From NCBI RefSeq assembly GCF_027891095.1, contig NZ_JAQIIO010000007.1:85056-149055 (forward strand): a stretch of 64,000 bases of DNA. The letters are read 5' to 3'. The notes under the pieces were generated by a model. It saw only the letters and a list, made by a program, of their open reading frames with translations. It made no database searches and was not told the origin of the DNA. Source of the DNA: Aliiroseovarius salicola. Lineage in GTDB: Bacteria > Pseudomonadota > Alphaproteobacteria > Rhodobacterales > Rhodobacteraceae. This document shows positions 45,697-57,053 of this stretch, one piece after another (within the stretch, counting starts at the first letter, position 1; every line of letters starts with the position of its first letter). Both the position numbers and the translations under genes were made by a program.

Positions 45697-46812
45697 GTGA
45701 CCAGCCCACTGGCCCTCAAAGAGCTGACCCTCAGCCATTTCCGTAGCCACAAACTGGCGCGCCTGTCTCTCGATGGGCGGCCTGTTGTGCTGCATGGCGC
45801 AAACGGGGCCGGCAAAACCAATATCCTCGAGGCGATATCCATGCTGTCTCCGGGGCGCGGTTTGCGGCGGGCGACGATGGATGAAATGATCCGCAGGCCT
45901 GAACAGGTTGGGTGGAAAATTTCTGCGGTCCTGCAAAGCCTTGGGCAGATGCACGAGGTTGAAACTTGGGTGGAGCCGGGGCAGGGGCGCCAGGTGCGGA
46001 TTGATGGGAAAGTCGCGACGCAGGTCACACTGGGCCGGATCACCCGCGTGGTTTGGTTGGTTCCGGTGATGGACCGGCTGTGGGTCGAAGGGGCCGAAGG
46101 GCGGCGGCGATTTCTGGACAGGTTGACGCTCAGCTTCACGCCGTCCCATGCGGATGCGGTGCTGTCTTATGAAAAGGCGATGCGCGAACGGAACCGGCTT
46201 TTGAAGGATGGGCAACGTGACCCACACTGGTATCGGGCTGTAGAAGCACAAATGGCTGCGTCTGGGACTGAGATACATGCCAATCGTTTGAATGCCATAT
46301 CTTTGCTGCAAGAGGCGCAGACCTCGGCAGAAACGGAATTCCCGGCCGCCGATCTGTCGCTGGTTCAGGCAGGAGAGGCTTTGGCCCCCGCCACAGAAGA
46401 CGAATTGGCAACGGCTCTGTCCGAAAGCCGTCCACGCGATCTTGCCGCGGGGCGCACATTGGTTGGTCCGCACCGGTCGGATCTAGGTGCGGTCTATGCA
46501 GCGAAAGGTGTGGCCGCACGAGATTGCTCAACGGGCGAGCAAAAGGCGCTTTTGGTCTCGCTCATTCTTGCCAATGGGCGTGCGCTGGCGCGGGACTTTG
46601 GTGCACCGCCAATCTATCTGCTGGATGAGGTTGCTGCTCATCTTGATGCAGGGCGGCGGGCGGCACTCTATGATGAAATCTGTGCTCTCGGTGCGCAGGC
46701 TTTCATGACGGGTACCGGTCCGGAATTATTTGCCGAGCTGGGGGCGCGGGCTGCACATTACGAAGTGTGTGATGAGAATGGAAATTCCACTGTCACGGAG
46801 GTGACCCCATGA
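45697..46812 (+). CDS. recF: DNA replication and repair protein RecF
   Basis: This 371-residue SMC-like ATPase loads RecA at gaps. Walker A GANGAGKTNILEAISMLSPG (about 32-51), the signature STGEQKALLVSLILA and Walker B PIYLLDEVAAHLDAGRR are all present. The start is GTG at 45697. Its stop overlaps the following VOC gene by four bases. Confidence 0.95.
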   Translation: MTSPLALKELTLSHFRSHKLARLSLDGRPVVLHGANGAGKTNILEAISMLSPGRGLRRATMDEMIRRPEQVGWKISAVLQSLGQMHEVETWVEPGQGRQVRIDGKVATQVTLGRITRVVWLVPVMDRLWVEGAEGRRRFLDRLTLSFTPSHADAVLSYEKAMRERNRLLKDGQRDPHWYRAVEAQMAASGTEIHANRLNAISLLQEAQTSAETEFPAADLSLVQAGEALAPATEDELATALSESRPRDLAAGRTLVGPHRSDLGAVYAAKGVAARDCSTGEQKALLVSLILANGRALARDFGAPPIYLLDEVAAHLDAGRRAALYDEICALGAQAFMTGTGPELFAELGARAAHYEVCDENGNSTVTEVTP

Positions 46813-47225
46813 AAACCAATCGCGTGACTCTGATCACCCTTGGCGTGGAGAGCATCGAACGCTCTTGTGCCTATTATCAGGCACTTGGCTGGAAGCCCTC
46901 TAACGTTCTGTCAGACGTGGCGTTTTTCGACATGAACGGGATGAAATTGGGGTTCTTCACACTCGACGGTCTGGCGCGGGAAACGGGGCGTTCCAAAGAC
47001 GAAATGAAAACAGGAGCGATGACGCTCGCGCAGAACTACCCGTCTGAGGCCGAAGTGGATGCAGCATTTGCCAAGGCAATCTCAGCAGGCGCCACGGCTG
47101 TTGCCGCGCCAACCAAGACAGATTGGGGCGGCTATTCCGGTTACGTTGCTGACCCGGATGGACACCTGTGGGAATACGCATTCAATCCGTTTTGGGCGTT
47201 GGACGAAGACGGAATTTTGGTCTGA
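46809..47225 (+). CDS. VOC (glyoxalase-like) family protein
   Basis: The 138-residue protein has a two-repeat vicinal-oxygen-chelate fold (LITLGVESIERSCAYYQALG and GYSGYVADPDGHLWEYAFNP, the latter with the metal-binding DPDGHLWE). It may be a dioxygenase, lyase or resistance protein; the substrate is unknown. It is coupled to recF by ATGA overlap and sits between recF and gyrB. Confidence 0.82.
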   Translation: MKTNRVTLITLGVESIERSCAYYQALGWKPSNVLSDVAFFDMNGMKLGFFTLDGLARETGRSKDEMKTGAMTLAQNYPSEAEVDAAFAKAISAGATAVAAPTKTDWGGYSGYVADPDGHLWEYAFNPFWALDEDGILV

Positions 47226-47313
47226 AAATCATAACCCCAAAGATCGAATTGGAGGGCTGCGCAGCACGCCTTCGCTATCCTGTCTATTTGACACCAAATC
47301 TTGTGTCGGATAG

Positions 47314-49788
<2,475 letters not shown>

Positions 49789-49811
49789 TCAGGTTGTAAA
49801 AAGCCCCATAA

Positions 49812-49844
49812 TCGCTCGCGAAGCCCATAGGTTTTCGCGAGCGA
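49812..49844. terminator. Stem-loop after gyrB
   Basis: TCGCTCGCGAA and TTCGCGAGCGA pair perfectly around an 11-base loop, 24 bases past the gyrB stop. There is no T run after it on the plus strand. Confidence 0.65.
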
Positions 49845-49962
49845 CCCAAATCTGCTGAATTCACCGACCTTGCAAGCTGAATGCGTTTTAACGGCGCGTG
49901 CCTTTGAAGGTGATCCGCAGCTTTGAATCTACTGGGGTTTAACTATTGCGAGCCGCAAATGT

Positions 49963-50733
49963 TTAAGCAAGTTTGCGCCGCTTTGCGGCGCGTTCTTCGC
50001 GTTCACTTTGCTCTTGTCCAATCCGGAAACTTGTCTCAACAAAGTTCAGGTGCTCCCGCGCGGCGTTTTCGGCGCGGTCCGGGTCGCCGTCCAGGATTGA
50101 TTGGACTATTTCCTGGTGTTGATCCAACAGCTTGCGTCCTGATCCATCCATGGTGCGTAGAAACTTACGGTTATAGAACAGGCCCTGTCGGGTGAGATCA
50201 TAGATGGACGCCATCATATGAATGAGCGTGGTATTCTGACTGGCATCCACGACCGCGACGTGAAGCGCGAGATCGGCCTCTTGGCTTGTCTCTGCGTCTC
50301 CAGATTCCCATGCTTCTTGCAGGGCTTTCAGAATATCGGCCAGACGCTCCTTGTCAGATTCAGTTGCCCGCTGGGCAGCGAGGCGGCTTGCAAAGGCTTC
50401 TTGTTCGCGACGGTATTCGAGATAGTCGTAAAAGGCGCTGCCATGGCGAGCGTAGAGCGCAAGCATTGCTGGAGACATGGCGCGGCCAGACAGCGTGGCA
50501 ATATAGGTTCCCTCCCCGTGGCGCACGTGGACAAGTCCACGGTCTTCTAGAACTTGGAGGGCCTCTCGTAATTTTGGACGGGACACACCCATAGCCTCGG
50601 CAAGCTCGCGTTCTGACGGCAGCTTTCGTCCTTCTTTCAGGATCCCGTCGACGATCATTTGCTCAATCTGATCGACGACCGCTTCGGAGATTGATTCGTG
50701 ACCAACCCGGTCAAATGGACTTGTGTCACCCAT
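49963..50733 (-). CDS. FadR-type GntR regulator
   Basis: The 256-residue protein has an N-terminal winged helix (DQIEQMIVDGILKEGRKLPS, then SERELAEAMGVSRPKLREAL) and a C-terminal FCD domain with helical metal or ligand pocket residues. This is the PdhR/LldR/GlcC branch, whose members respond to carboxylates such as lactate. It diverges from the lactate-type TRAP operon at 51036, its likely target. Confidence 0.9.
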   Translation of the reverse strand: MGDTSPFDRVGHESISEAVVDQIEQMIVDGILKEGRKLPSERELAEAMGVSRPKLREALQVLEDRGLVHVRHGEGTYIATLSGRAMSPAMLALYARHGSAFYDYLEYRREQEAFASRLAAQRATESDKERLADILKALQEAWESGDAETSQEADLALHVAVVDASQNTTLIHMMASIYDLTRQGLFYNRKFLRTMDGSGRKLLDQHQEIVQSILDGDPDRAENAAREHLNFVETSFRIGQEQSEREERAAKRRKLA

Positions 50734-50771
50734 GGCTCAGCTCCGCGCGCAAGAATTGGTTGTCACTTATC

Positions 50772-50782
50772 TTTACCACTGG
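50772..50782 (-). promoter_or_regulatory. Candidate regulator half-site
   Basis: On the minus strand this reads CCAGTGGTAAA, related to AACTGGTAAA at 50915-50924 and CAGTGGTAAA at 50944-50953. It lies just upstream of the regulator's start and could be an autoregulatory site. Confidence 0.4.
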
Positions 50783-50932
50783 ATCCGATCATTACAAGGG
50801 TTGCAGCAGAATTCTGCAAATTCTTGATAGAAAATGATTTATTCAAGAAATCTGCAATTATTGCAGCGACTTTATTGGAATTATCGATGGCCAACTGATG
50901 GGAATAATCACATTAACTGGTAAATTAAATTA

Positions 50933-50959
50933 TTGACATGAGTCAGTGGTAAATAATAT
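50933..50959 (+). promoter_or_regulatory. Candidate promoter of the TRAP/dld operon with operator in its spacer
   Basis: TTGACA at 50933-50938 is followed 15 bases later by TAATAT (50954-50959). The spacer carries CAGTGGTAAA, one of three related half-sites in the region, so repressor binding would block RNA polymerase. The spacer is two bases shorter than ideal. The rest of the 50734-51035 gap holds no gene. Confidence 0.45.
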
Positions 50960-51035
50960 TGACCATCATACGGGATGCCCTTGGCACCGAATGCAGCCGT
51001 GGAGGCGGACTGCTCGCACTCTGGAGGAGAGACAT

Positions 51036-52088
51036 ATGAAAAAGACCCTGACATCGATGGCGATTGCCGCCACCGTGCTGACCGCACCGGTTGCAGCATT
51101 TGCTGACAAACTGCTTCTGAAAACCCCAATCGCGTTCTCGACGTCACTGCCAGGACTGGGGTCGCCCATTCCGCGCGTGGCCGAACAGCTTGACCTGATG
51201 TCAGGCGGCACCCTGAAGATGAAAGTCTATGAGCCGGGTAAACTGGTTCCGCCGTTCGAGATCCTCGACGCTGTATCGTCGGGCAAGATCAACTCCGGCT
51301 ACACCACTGCCGGTTACTGGGCGGGTAAAATCCCCGCTGCCCCCCTGTTTTCTGCCGTGCCGTTTGGCCCGGAAGCCGGTGAATACATGGCGTGGCTTTA
51401 CTATGGCAACGGCATGAGCCTGTATCAGGAAATGTATGATCAGGCCGGTTTCAACGTGAAGGTTCTGCCCTGCGCCGTCATTGCCCCGGAAACCTCCGGC
51501 TGGTTCGCCAAGGAGATCAACAGCCCCGGTGATCTGGATGGCCTGAAGATGCGTTTCTTTGGACTGGGCGGCAAGGTGATGCAACGCCTCGGCGTGGCAA
51601 CCTCGCTTCTGCCTGGTGGCGAGATCTTCCCGGCGCTGGAAAAAGGCGCGATCGACGCGACCGAGTTTTCGATGCCGGCCATTGACGCCCGTCTTGGTTT
51701 CCACAAGCTGGTCAAATACAACTACTTCCCCGGCTGGCACCAGCAGGCCACCGTGTTTGAATTGCTTGTGAACAAGGACGTGTGGAACGACGCCAGCGAC
51801 CAGCACAAGGCGATCATCGAAAACGCATGCAAGGCCTCGATGACCGACAGCTTTGCCGAAGGTGAGGCCATCCAGCACGCTGCCCTGATCGACAACGTTG
51901 AGAACAACGGTGTGTCCATCAAAAAGTGGAATGACGATATGCTCGCCACCTTCCGCGAAAACTGGGACGCTGTGGCCAAGGAAGAAGCTGCCAATGACGC
52001 CTTCTTTGCAAAAGTTCTGGGTGATTTGACCGAGTTCCGTGACGGCTATGCCATCTGGAAAGAAAACGCCTTCCTCCCGCGCAAGTAA
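51036..52088 (+). CDS. dctP: TRAP transporter substrate-binding protein DctP
   Basis: The 350-residue periplasmic protein has a signal peptide (about 1-24, ending AAFA) and DctP-family features. The segment LEKGAIDATEFSMPAIDARL and WHQQATVFELLVNKDVW resemble the alpha-keto/hydroxy-acid binding branch (TakP, lactate-binding proteins). GGAGGA precedes the ATG. With the fused permease and D-lactate dehydrogenase downstream, lactate or a related 2-hydroxyacid is the likely ligand. Confidence 0.88.
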   Translation: MKKTLTSMAIAATVLTAPVAAFADKLLLKTPIAFSTSLPGLGSPIPRVAEQLDLMSGGTLKMKVYEPGKLVPPFEILDAVSSGKINSGYTTAGYWAGKIPAAPLFSAVPFGPEAGEYMAWLYYGNGMSLYQEMYDQAGFNVKVLPCAVIAPETSGWFAKEINSPGDLDGLKMRFFGLGGKVMQRLGVATSLLPGGEIFPALEKGAIDATEFSMPAIDARLGFHKLVKYNYFPGWHQQATVFELLVNKDVWNDASDQHKAIIENACKASMTDSFAEGEAIQHAALIDNVENNGVSIKKWNDDMLATFRENWDAVAKEEAANDAFFAKVLGDLTEFRDGYAIWKENAFLPRK

Positions 52089-52240
52089 CCCATTCTTGCG
52101 CAGAGGGGCGGACACCCACCTTATCCGCCCCTCACACTTTGCGCGGCACACTTCCTGCCGCGCACTTTTTATCCCTTTGTTTGTGACTTTTCCGCCCCGC
52201 GATCCGTGCCCAATTGGCGCCAGCTTCTGAGGAGGAACCC

Positions 52241-54307
52241 ATGGCCCAGAACATCCCCAATACCGACGATCCCATTGACGTCTACGAGCATATCCTTGAA
52301 CACGAGGAGCGCGACACCCAGGCTTTGGCGATTTCCATCGACAAGACGGTCAAAGGGGTCGGCAATGTCGTGATGTGGGTCAATCTTCTCTTGGTGGCCG
52401 CCATTGTGACGCAAGTCAGCCTGCGCTATCTCTTCAATGTGAACTTCCCCAAGCTTGATGAAATCCAATGGCATTTCTACGGGTTGGTCACCATGATCGG
52501 CATTTCCTATGCGCTGGTCACCGACAGCCATGTGCGGGTCGATATCCTGCATATGCAGCTTTCGCGCCGCGCCCAGCGGGTGATCGAGATGATCGGGATC
52601 CTGACGCTGATGGTGCCTTTTATCTATCTGATGATTGATCAGGGTTACGATTATTTCTACGAAAGCTGGCGCGTGAATGAACGTTCGGACAGTCCGACCG
52701 GCCTGCCAGCCCGCTGGGCGTTGAAAGCGGTGATCCCGGTCAGCTTCATCCTGCTGGCACTCGCAGCCATTGCGCGTCTTGTGCATGACGGCCACGCGCT
52801 TTTGACCAACTATGCGGACGAGCGGATGGGCAAGGATCTGCGCCTGATCCTTTGGGCGCTGGTGGGATTTGCCGTGCTTGCGACGGCGCTGACCTTCTTG
52901 GTGGAAAGCACCGAGGAAAAGCTGGTCATCGCCATGTTCCTCACCTTTATCGCGCTTTTGTTCACCGGCTTCCCGGTGGCCTGGACGCTGGCCGGAGTTG
53001 GTGTGGCCTATTGCGGGCTGGCCTATCTTTTCGACAATGGGATGATGAACTGGACCGGGCTGGAAGAGACCCTGACCGGGCTTGATTATCTGACCCTTGG
53101 CGCGGTGGTAAACCGGGTCTACGCCACGATGTCGAATGCGGTTCTGGTGGCGCTTCCGATGTTCATCTTCATGGGGCTGATGCTGGATGAAAGTGGGGTT
53201 GCCGAACGTTTGATGGGCGCAATGCAGCGCCTGTTTGGCACCGTGCGCGGAGGGCTGGCGATTACGGTCACGATGATCGGGATTATCCTTGCAGCGTCCA
53301 CCGGGATCATCGGCGCTTCCGTTGTGCTCTTGGGTGTGCTGTCGCTGCCATCGATGATGGAGCAGAAATACAGCCCCTCTCTGGCCGCCGGTGTTGTGTC
53401 TGCATCTGGTACGTTGGGTATCCTCATTCCACCCTCAATCATGCTGGTGATCATGGCCGACCAGATGGCGCTTTCCGTGGGTGACCTCTTTATGGCAGCG
53501 GTCTTTCCCGGTGTGATCATTGGAGGTCTCTACCTGACCTATATCTTTGTGATTGCGCTGATCAAACGCGATGTAGCTCCGGTGCCTGAAGGGGCGAAGC
53601 GCCCGGATTGGGATGCGGTTAAGGATGTGCTGATTGCCGTTCTGCCAACGCTGGGCCTGATCCTCGCTGTGCTGGGTTCGATCTTTGCGGGCCTCACCAC
53701 GCCGACTGAAGCATCAGGTGTGGGTGCCCTTGGCGCGACCCTGCTGGCGCTTGGCTATCGCAAGCTGACCCTTCGCAAATTGGTCAATGTGCTCAAGGCG
53801 ACCTTCAACACCACCGCCTATATCTTTGCGATCTTCCTCGGCGCGACTGTATTCAGCTATGTGCTGCGCGAATTGGGTGGTGACGCCCTGATTGAAGATA
53901 TGATCCATGGCGCGGGCCTTGGACCGAACGGCACGGTCTTCATGATCCTTTTCATTGTCTTCCTCTTGGGCTTTGTTCTGGACTGGATCGAGATCACCCT
54001 GATCGTGCTGCCGCTGATGCGTCCCATTGTGAACGCGCTGGGTCTGGACATTCCGGGCTTTGGGGCGATCGATGAACCTGCGCTGGTGTGGTTTGTGATC
54101 CTTGTGGCGGTGACGTTGCAAACAAGCTTCCTCACGCCGCCGGTTGGATTTGCGCTCTTCTATCTCAAAGGGGTCTGCCCGCCTGAGATCAAGTTGACCG
54201 ATATCTACAAGGGCATCATCCCCTTCGTTATTCTTCAGCTTCTCGGTCTCATGTTCGTCTTCCTCTGGCCGGCGCTGGCCACATGGTTGCCATCGGTCGC
54301 CTATTGA
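52241..54307 (+). CDS. Fused TRAP transporter permease DctQM
   Basis: The 688-residue inner-membrane protein joins a four-helix DctQ small subunit (about residues 40-195) to a DctM large permease (about 210-688, some twelve helices). SLRYLFNVNFPKLDEIQWHF is typical of DctQ; PMFIFMGLMLDESGVAERL, GLTTPTEASGVGALGA and ILIPPSIMLVI are typical of DctM. Fusions of this kind are common in the lactate/keto-acid TRAP branch. GGAGGAA precedes the ATG. The downstream dld starts 14 bases after the stop. Confidence 0.92.
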   Translation: MAQNIPNTDDPIDVYEHILEHEERDTQALAISIDKTVKGVGNVVMWVNLLLVAAIVTQVSLRYLFNVNFPKLDEIQWHFYGLVTMIGISYALVTDSHVRVDILHMQLSRRAQRVIEMIGILTLMVPFIYLMIDQGYDYFYESWRVNERSDSPTGLPARWALKAVIPVSFILLALAAIARLVHDGHALLTNYADERMGKDLRLILWALVGFAVLATALTFLVESTEEKLVIAMFLTFIALLFTGFPVAWTLAGVGVAYCGLAYLFDNGMMNWTGLEETLTGLDYLTLGAVVNRVYATMSNAVLVALPMFIFMGLMLDESGVAERLMGAMQRLFGTVRGGLAITVTMIGIILAASTGIIGASVVLLGVLSLPSMMEQKYSPSLAAGVVSASGTLGILIPPSIMLVIMADQMALSVGDLFMAAVFPGVIIGGLYLTYIFVIALIKRDVAPVPEGAKRPDWDAVKDVLIAVLPTLGLILAVLGSIFAGLTTPTEASGVGALGATLLALGYRKLTLRKLVNVLKATFNTTAYIFAIFLGATVFSYVLRELGGDALIEDMIHGAGLGPNGTVFMILFIVFLLGFVLDWIEITLIVLPLMRPIVNALGLDIPGFGAIDEPALVWFVILVAVTLQTSFLTPPVGFALFYLKGVCPPEIKLTDIYKGIIPFVILQLLGLMFVFLWPALATWLPSVAY

Positions 54308-54321
54308 GGAAGGGTGATCCT

Positions 54322-56004
54322 ATGAGTGATCAAGACCTTATCCAGAAATTGCAGAAGATCTGCGGGCGGCGGCATGTGATGACCGGCGCCCGGCGAACAG
54401 CTCGGTTCCGCAAAGGGTTTAGATCGGGGGAAGGGGACGCGCTGGCTGTGGTGCAGCCGGGCACGTTGCTTGAACAATGGAAGATCCTTCAGGCCTGTGT
54501 CGCCGCAGATAAGATCGTCATCATGCAGGCGGCCAATACCGGGCTGACCGAAGGATCGACCCCAAAGGGCAGCTATGATCGCGATGTGGTTCTGATCAAC
54601 ACGCGGCGCATGGATGGGTTGCAGTTGATCAAGGACGGTAAGCAGGTGATTTCCTTTCCGGGGTCAACGCTTTTTGCGCTGGAAAAATTGCTCGCGCCGC
54701 TTAAGCGCCAACCCCATTCGGTGATCGGATCGTCCTGCATCGGTGCGTCGGTCGTTGGGGGCGTGTGCAATAATTCCGGTGGTTCTCTGGTCGAGCGCGG
54801 CCCCTCTTATACCGAGCTGTCGCTCTATGCGCGGATCACAGAAGATGGGCAGCTGGAGCTGGTTAACCATCTCGGCATTGCGCTTGGGAACACACCGGAA
54901 GAGATCCTGACCCGGCTGGAGCGCGGAGAGTATTCACCCGATGATCTGGAAAGTTCGAACCGCAAGGCGTCAGACACGGATTATGCCCGCCGTGTGCGCA
55001 ATGTGGATGCGGATACGCCCGCGCGGTTCAATGCCGACATGTCGCGCCTTTACGAGGCGGCGGGATGTGCGGGGAAGCTTGCAGTATTTGCCGTACGGCT
55101 TGATACCTATCCGATGAATGATGCCGAACGCACCTTTTATATCGGCACCAGGGACACTGCCGCGCTGACCGAACTCAGACGCCGGATCCTCGCTGATTTC
55201 GACACGCTGCCCGTGTCCGCGGAATATATGCATGAAGAGGTGTTCGACCTCTCGGATCGCTACGGTAAGGATACGATGGTGATGATCGACAAGCTGGGCA
55301 CGGACCGGCTGCCGATGTTCTTTGCCATGAAAGGTGCCGTGGATGCGCGGCTGTCGAATGTGCCGGGGATGGCGAATTTCACTGACCGGTTCATGCAGGC
55401 CCTTGCCCGGATTTGGCCGGATATTCTGCCAAAGCGGATGCGTTCTTTCCGCGCCAAACACCCACATCATCTGATCCTGAAAATGCGCGATGGCGGAATT
55501 GCCGAGGCACAGGTGCTTCTGGCTGAGATGGCGAGCACCGCTCAGCTCGAATTCTTTGAATGCAACCCGCGCGAAGCCAAGATGGCGGGGCTGCATCGCT
55601 TTGCGGCGGCGGGCGCTGCAGTGCGCTACATGAATGTTCACCGGGCTGAAGTGGAAGAGATCATCGCGCTAGATATCGCACTGCGCCGCAATGACCGGGA
55701 GTGGTTTGAGGAACTGCCCCCAGAGATCAGTGGTCAACTGGTCAGCAGTCTCTATTACGGGCATTTCATGTGCCACGTATTGCATCAGGACTATATCGTT
55801 AAGAAGGGCGCCGACCCGAAGGCTCTGAAAGAAGCGATGCTGAAGATTCTTGATGCTCGTGGTGCGGAATATCCGGCTGAACACAACGTGGGGCATCTTT
55901 ACGCGGCCAAGCCGGACCTTGCGGCGTTCTACAAGTCAGTAGACCCGACCAATTCGATGAACCCGGGGATTGGAAAAATGTCGCGTAAAAAGAACTATGC
56001 CTGA
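54322..56004 (+). CDS. dld: Quinone-dependent D-lactate dehydrogenase
   Basis: The 560-residue membrane-associated flavoprotein oxidises D-lactate to pyruvate and passes electrons to quinone. The FAD motif IGSSCIGASVVGGVCNNSGG (about 136-155) and the membrane-binding/C-terminal domain (HFMCHVLHQDYIVKKG, EYPAEHNVGHLY, SMNPGIGKMSRKK) match E. coli Dld (571). It follows the fused TRAP permease closely and is the catabolic gene of the operon. Confidence 0.93.
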   Translation: MSDQDLIQKLQKICGRRHVMTGARRTARFRKGFRSGEGDALAVVQPGTLLEQWKILQACVAADKIVIMQAANTGLTEGSTPKGSYDRDVVLINTRRMDGLQLIKDGKQVISFPGSTLFALEKLLAPLKRQPHSVIGSSCIGASVVGGVCNNSGGSLVERGPSYTELSLYARITEDGQLELVNHLGIALGNTPEEILTRLERGEYSPDDLESSNRKASDTDYARRVRNVDADTPARFNADMSRLYEAAGCAGKLAVFAVRLDTYPMNDAERTFYIGTRDTAALTELRRRILADFDTLPVSAEYMHEEVFDLSDRYGKDTMVMIDKLGTDRLPMFFAMKGAVDARLSNVPGMANFTDRFMQALARIWPDILPKRMRSFRAKHPHHLILKMRDGGIAEAQVLLAEMASTAQLEFFECNPREAKMAGLHRFAAAGAAVRYMNVHRAEVEEIIALDIALRRNDREWFEELPPEISGQLVSSLYYGHFMCHVLHQDYIVKKGADPKALKEAMLKILDARGAEYPAEHNVGHLYAAKPDLAAFYKSVDPTNSMNPGIGKMSRKKNYA

Positions 56005-56095
56005 CATGGGCAGCGACACGATAGAAAAGAAAACGAGCGCTGATGAGGATCGGGAAACGCGCAATTATCACGATCTGTTAAGGGGCAGGGCGTAG

Positions 56096-56581
56096 TCAGA
56101 ACGCCCCCATGGCGATGCCAGCACCAAGGGCCATGCCGATGTCTCGACATTTTTCCAGATCCTCCCTGAGGATCGTCTTTTCGGCCATGATTTTCTCAGG
56201 TGTCTGCGCATGGGTGCAGACAATCAGAGAGGGCTGAACCTCTTTCAGGCGCCATCCGGTGGCGATGCGAGTTATCTGCCTCACCGCATTTTCACCATCT
56301 GATCCTGCACAAACCATTACCGCATATGGACGCCCCTCAATCCGCCCCAGGACGGGATAGTAGCTGCGATCAAAAAAGTCCTTCATCACTCCGGAAATGG
56401 CAGCAAGGTTCTCTGGACCACAGAATATATACCCATCTGCCGCCAGCAGGTCCCCGGGCCCAGCCTTATCGGCGGGCAACATGACCACTTCAATCTCCTC
56501 TTGAGCAGCGTTCGCGGCCGCTTTTGCCATCTGATGACTGCCACCGGTGCGAGAATGATAGATGATAAGGAGATGGGGCAT
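56096..56581 (-). CDS. Flavodoxin-fold (NADPH-FMN reductase-like) protein
   Basis: The 161-residue protein has the flavodoxin start LLIIYHSRTGGSHQMAKAAA (FMN phosphate loop, about 4-23) and GYIFCGPENLAAISGVMKDFFDR for the second loop, with VMVCAGSDGENAV near residue 110. It probably acts as an FMN-linked reductase of unknown substrate. It is convergent with dld. Confidence 0.8.
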   Translation of the reverse strand: MPHLLIIYHSRTGGSHQMAKAAANAAQEEIEVVMLPADKAGPGDLLAADGYIFCGPENLAAISGVMKDFFDRSYYPVLGRIEGRPYAVMVCAGSDGENAVRQITRIATGWRLKEVQPSLIVCTHAQTPEKIMAEKTILREDLEKCRDIGMALGAGIAMGAF

Positions 56582-57053
56582 GAACAGATCATATCAATGA
56601 CCCAAGATGTCGTCTATCAGCGCGCATCGGTGTTGGATGAATAATGCGCCGCGTCCTTACTAAGATCTATTTGGCAATTGACCGCTTCCGCGACGAACTA
56701 CTCAATGACGAAATCTTCCACGGCCTACAGGAAGTCAAAGTCATTCCCTAAGCGATCAATCACAGACGCGCCAAAATACGCTCTCGACTTGAAACGAGCA
56801 AAGTTCCCGAACGGCCCCAAATGAACACTTAACCTTTCTGCAAACCGAATGGGTTAAAGCCAATTGGAGGCGAGATTAGATCTCTCCAGAGTTTTCAGGT
56901 GAAAGGCCTTCATCATGCATAGGGCAACAAAGAAATTGAGTTGCCTCGCAGGTCAAAGGTTTCCTTGGATAGGTCAATGCCAGAAAGCAGCTGTTTGAAT
57001 GGCTTCTGAAAGTTCCTATTCGTAGAGCGCCAAGAATGGCGGACCCGTCCGAA
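56582..57053. other. Intergenic region with transposase debris
   Basis: This 472-base gap holds an IS3-type transposase remnant (56640-56832). Past it I find no intact gene. One minus-strand phrase, GIDLSKETFDLRGN near 56960, faintly resembles the start of IS110-type transposases but is too short to call. Confidence 0.5.
56640..56832 (+). pseudogene. Degenerate IS3-family transposase 3' end
   Basis: The plus strand reads FRDELLNDEIFHGLQEV before a stop at 56749, close to the conserved C-terminal RDELL-x3-IF-x-L-x-E of IS3-family OrfB. After a frame change, INHRRAKIRS and VPERPQ continue the pattern (YNxRRPHSxLGY type) to a stop at 56830. It is a frame-shifted fragment of a former insertion sequence. 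Confidence 0.6.

Noticed and set aside
45649..46473. 274-residue minus-strand ORF
   Set aside because: It is antisense to recF and composed of proline, arginine and histidine runs.
51201..52151. 316-residue minus-strand ORF
   Set aside because: It lies opposite dctP; codon bias of the plus-strand gene creates it, and it has no domain.
56900..57000. IS110-like start GIDLSKETFDLRGN on the minus strand
   Set aside because: The match is one short phrase and the frame breaks soon after; not enough to call a second insertion sequence.
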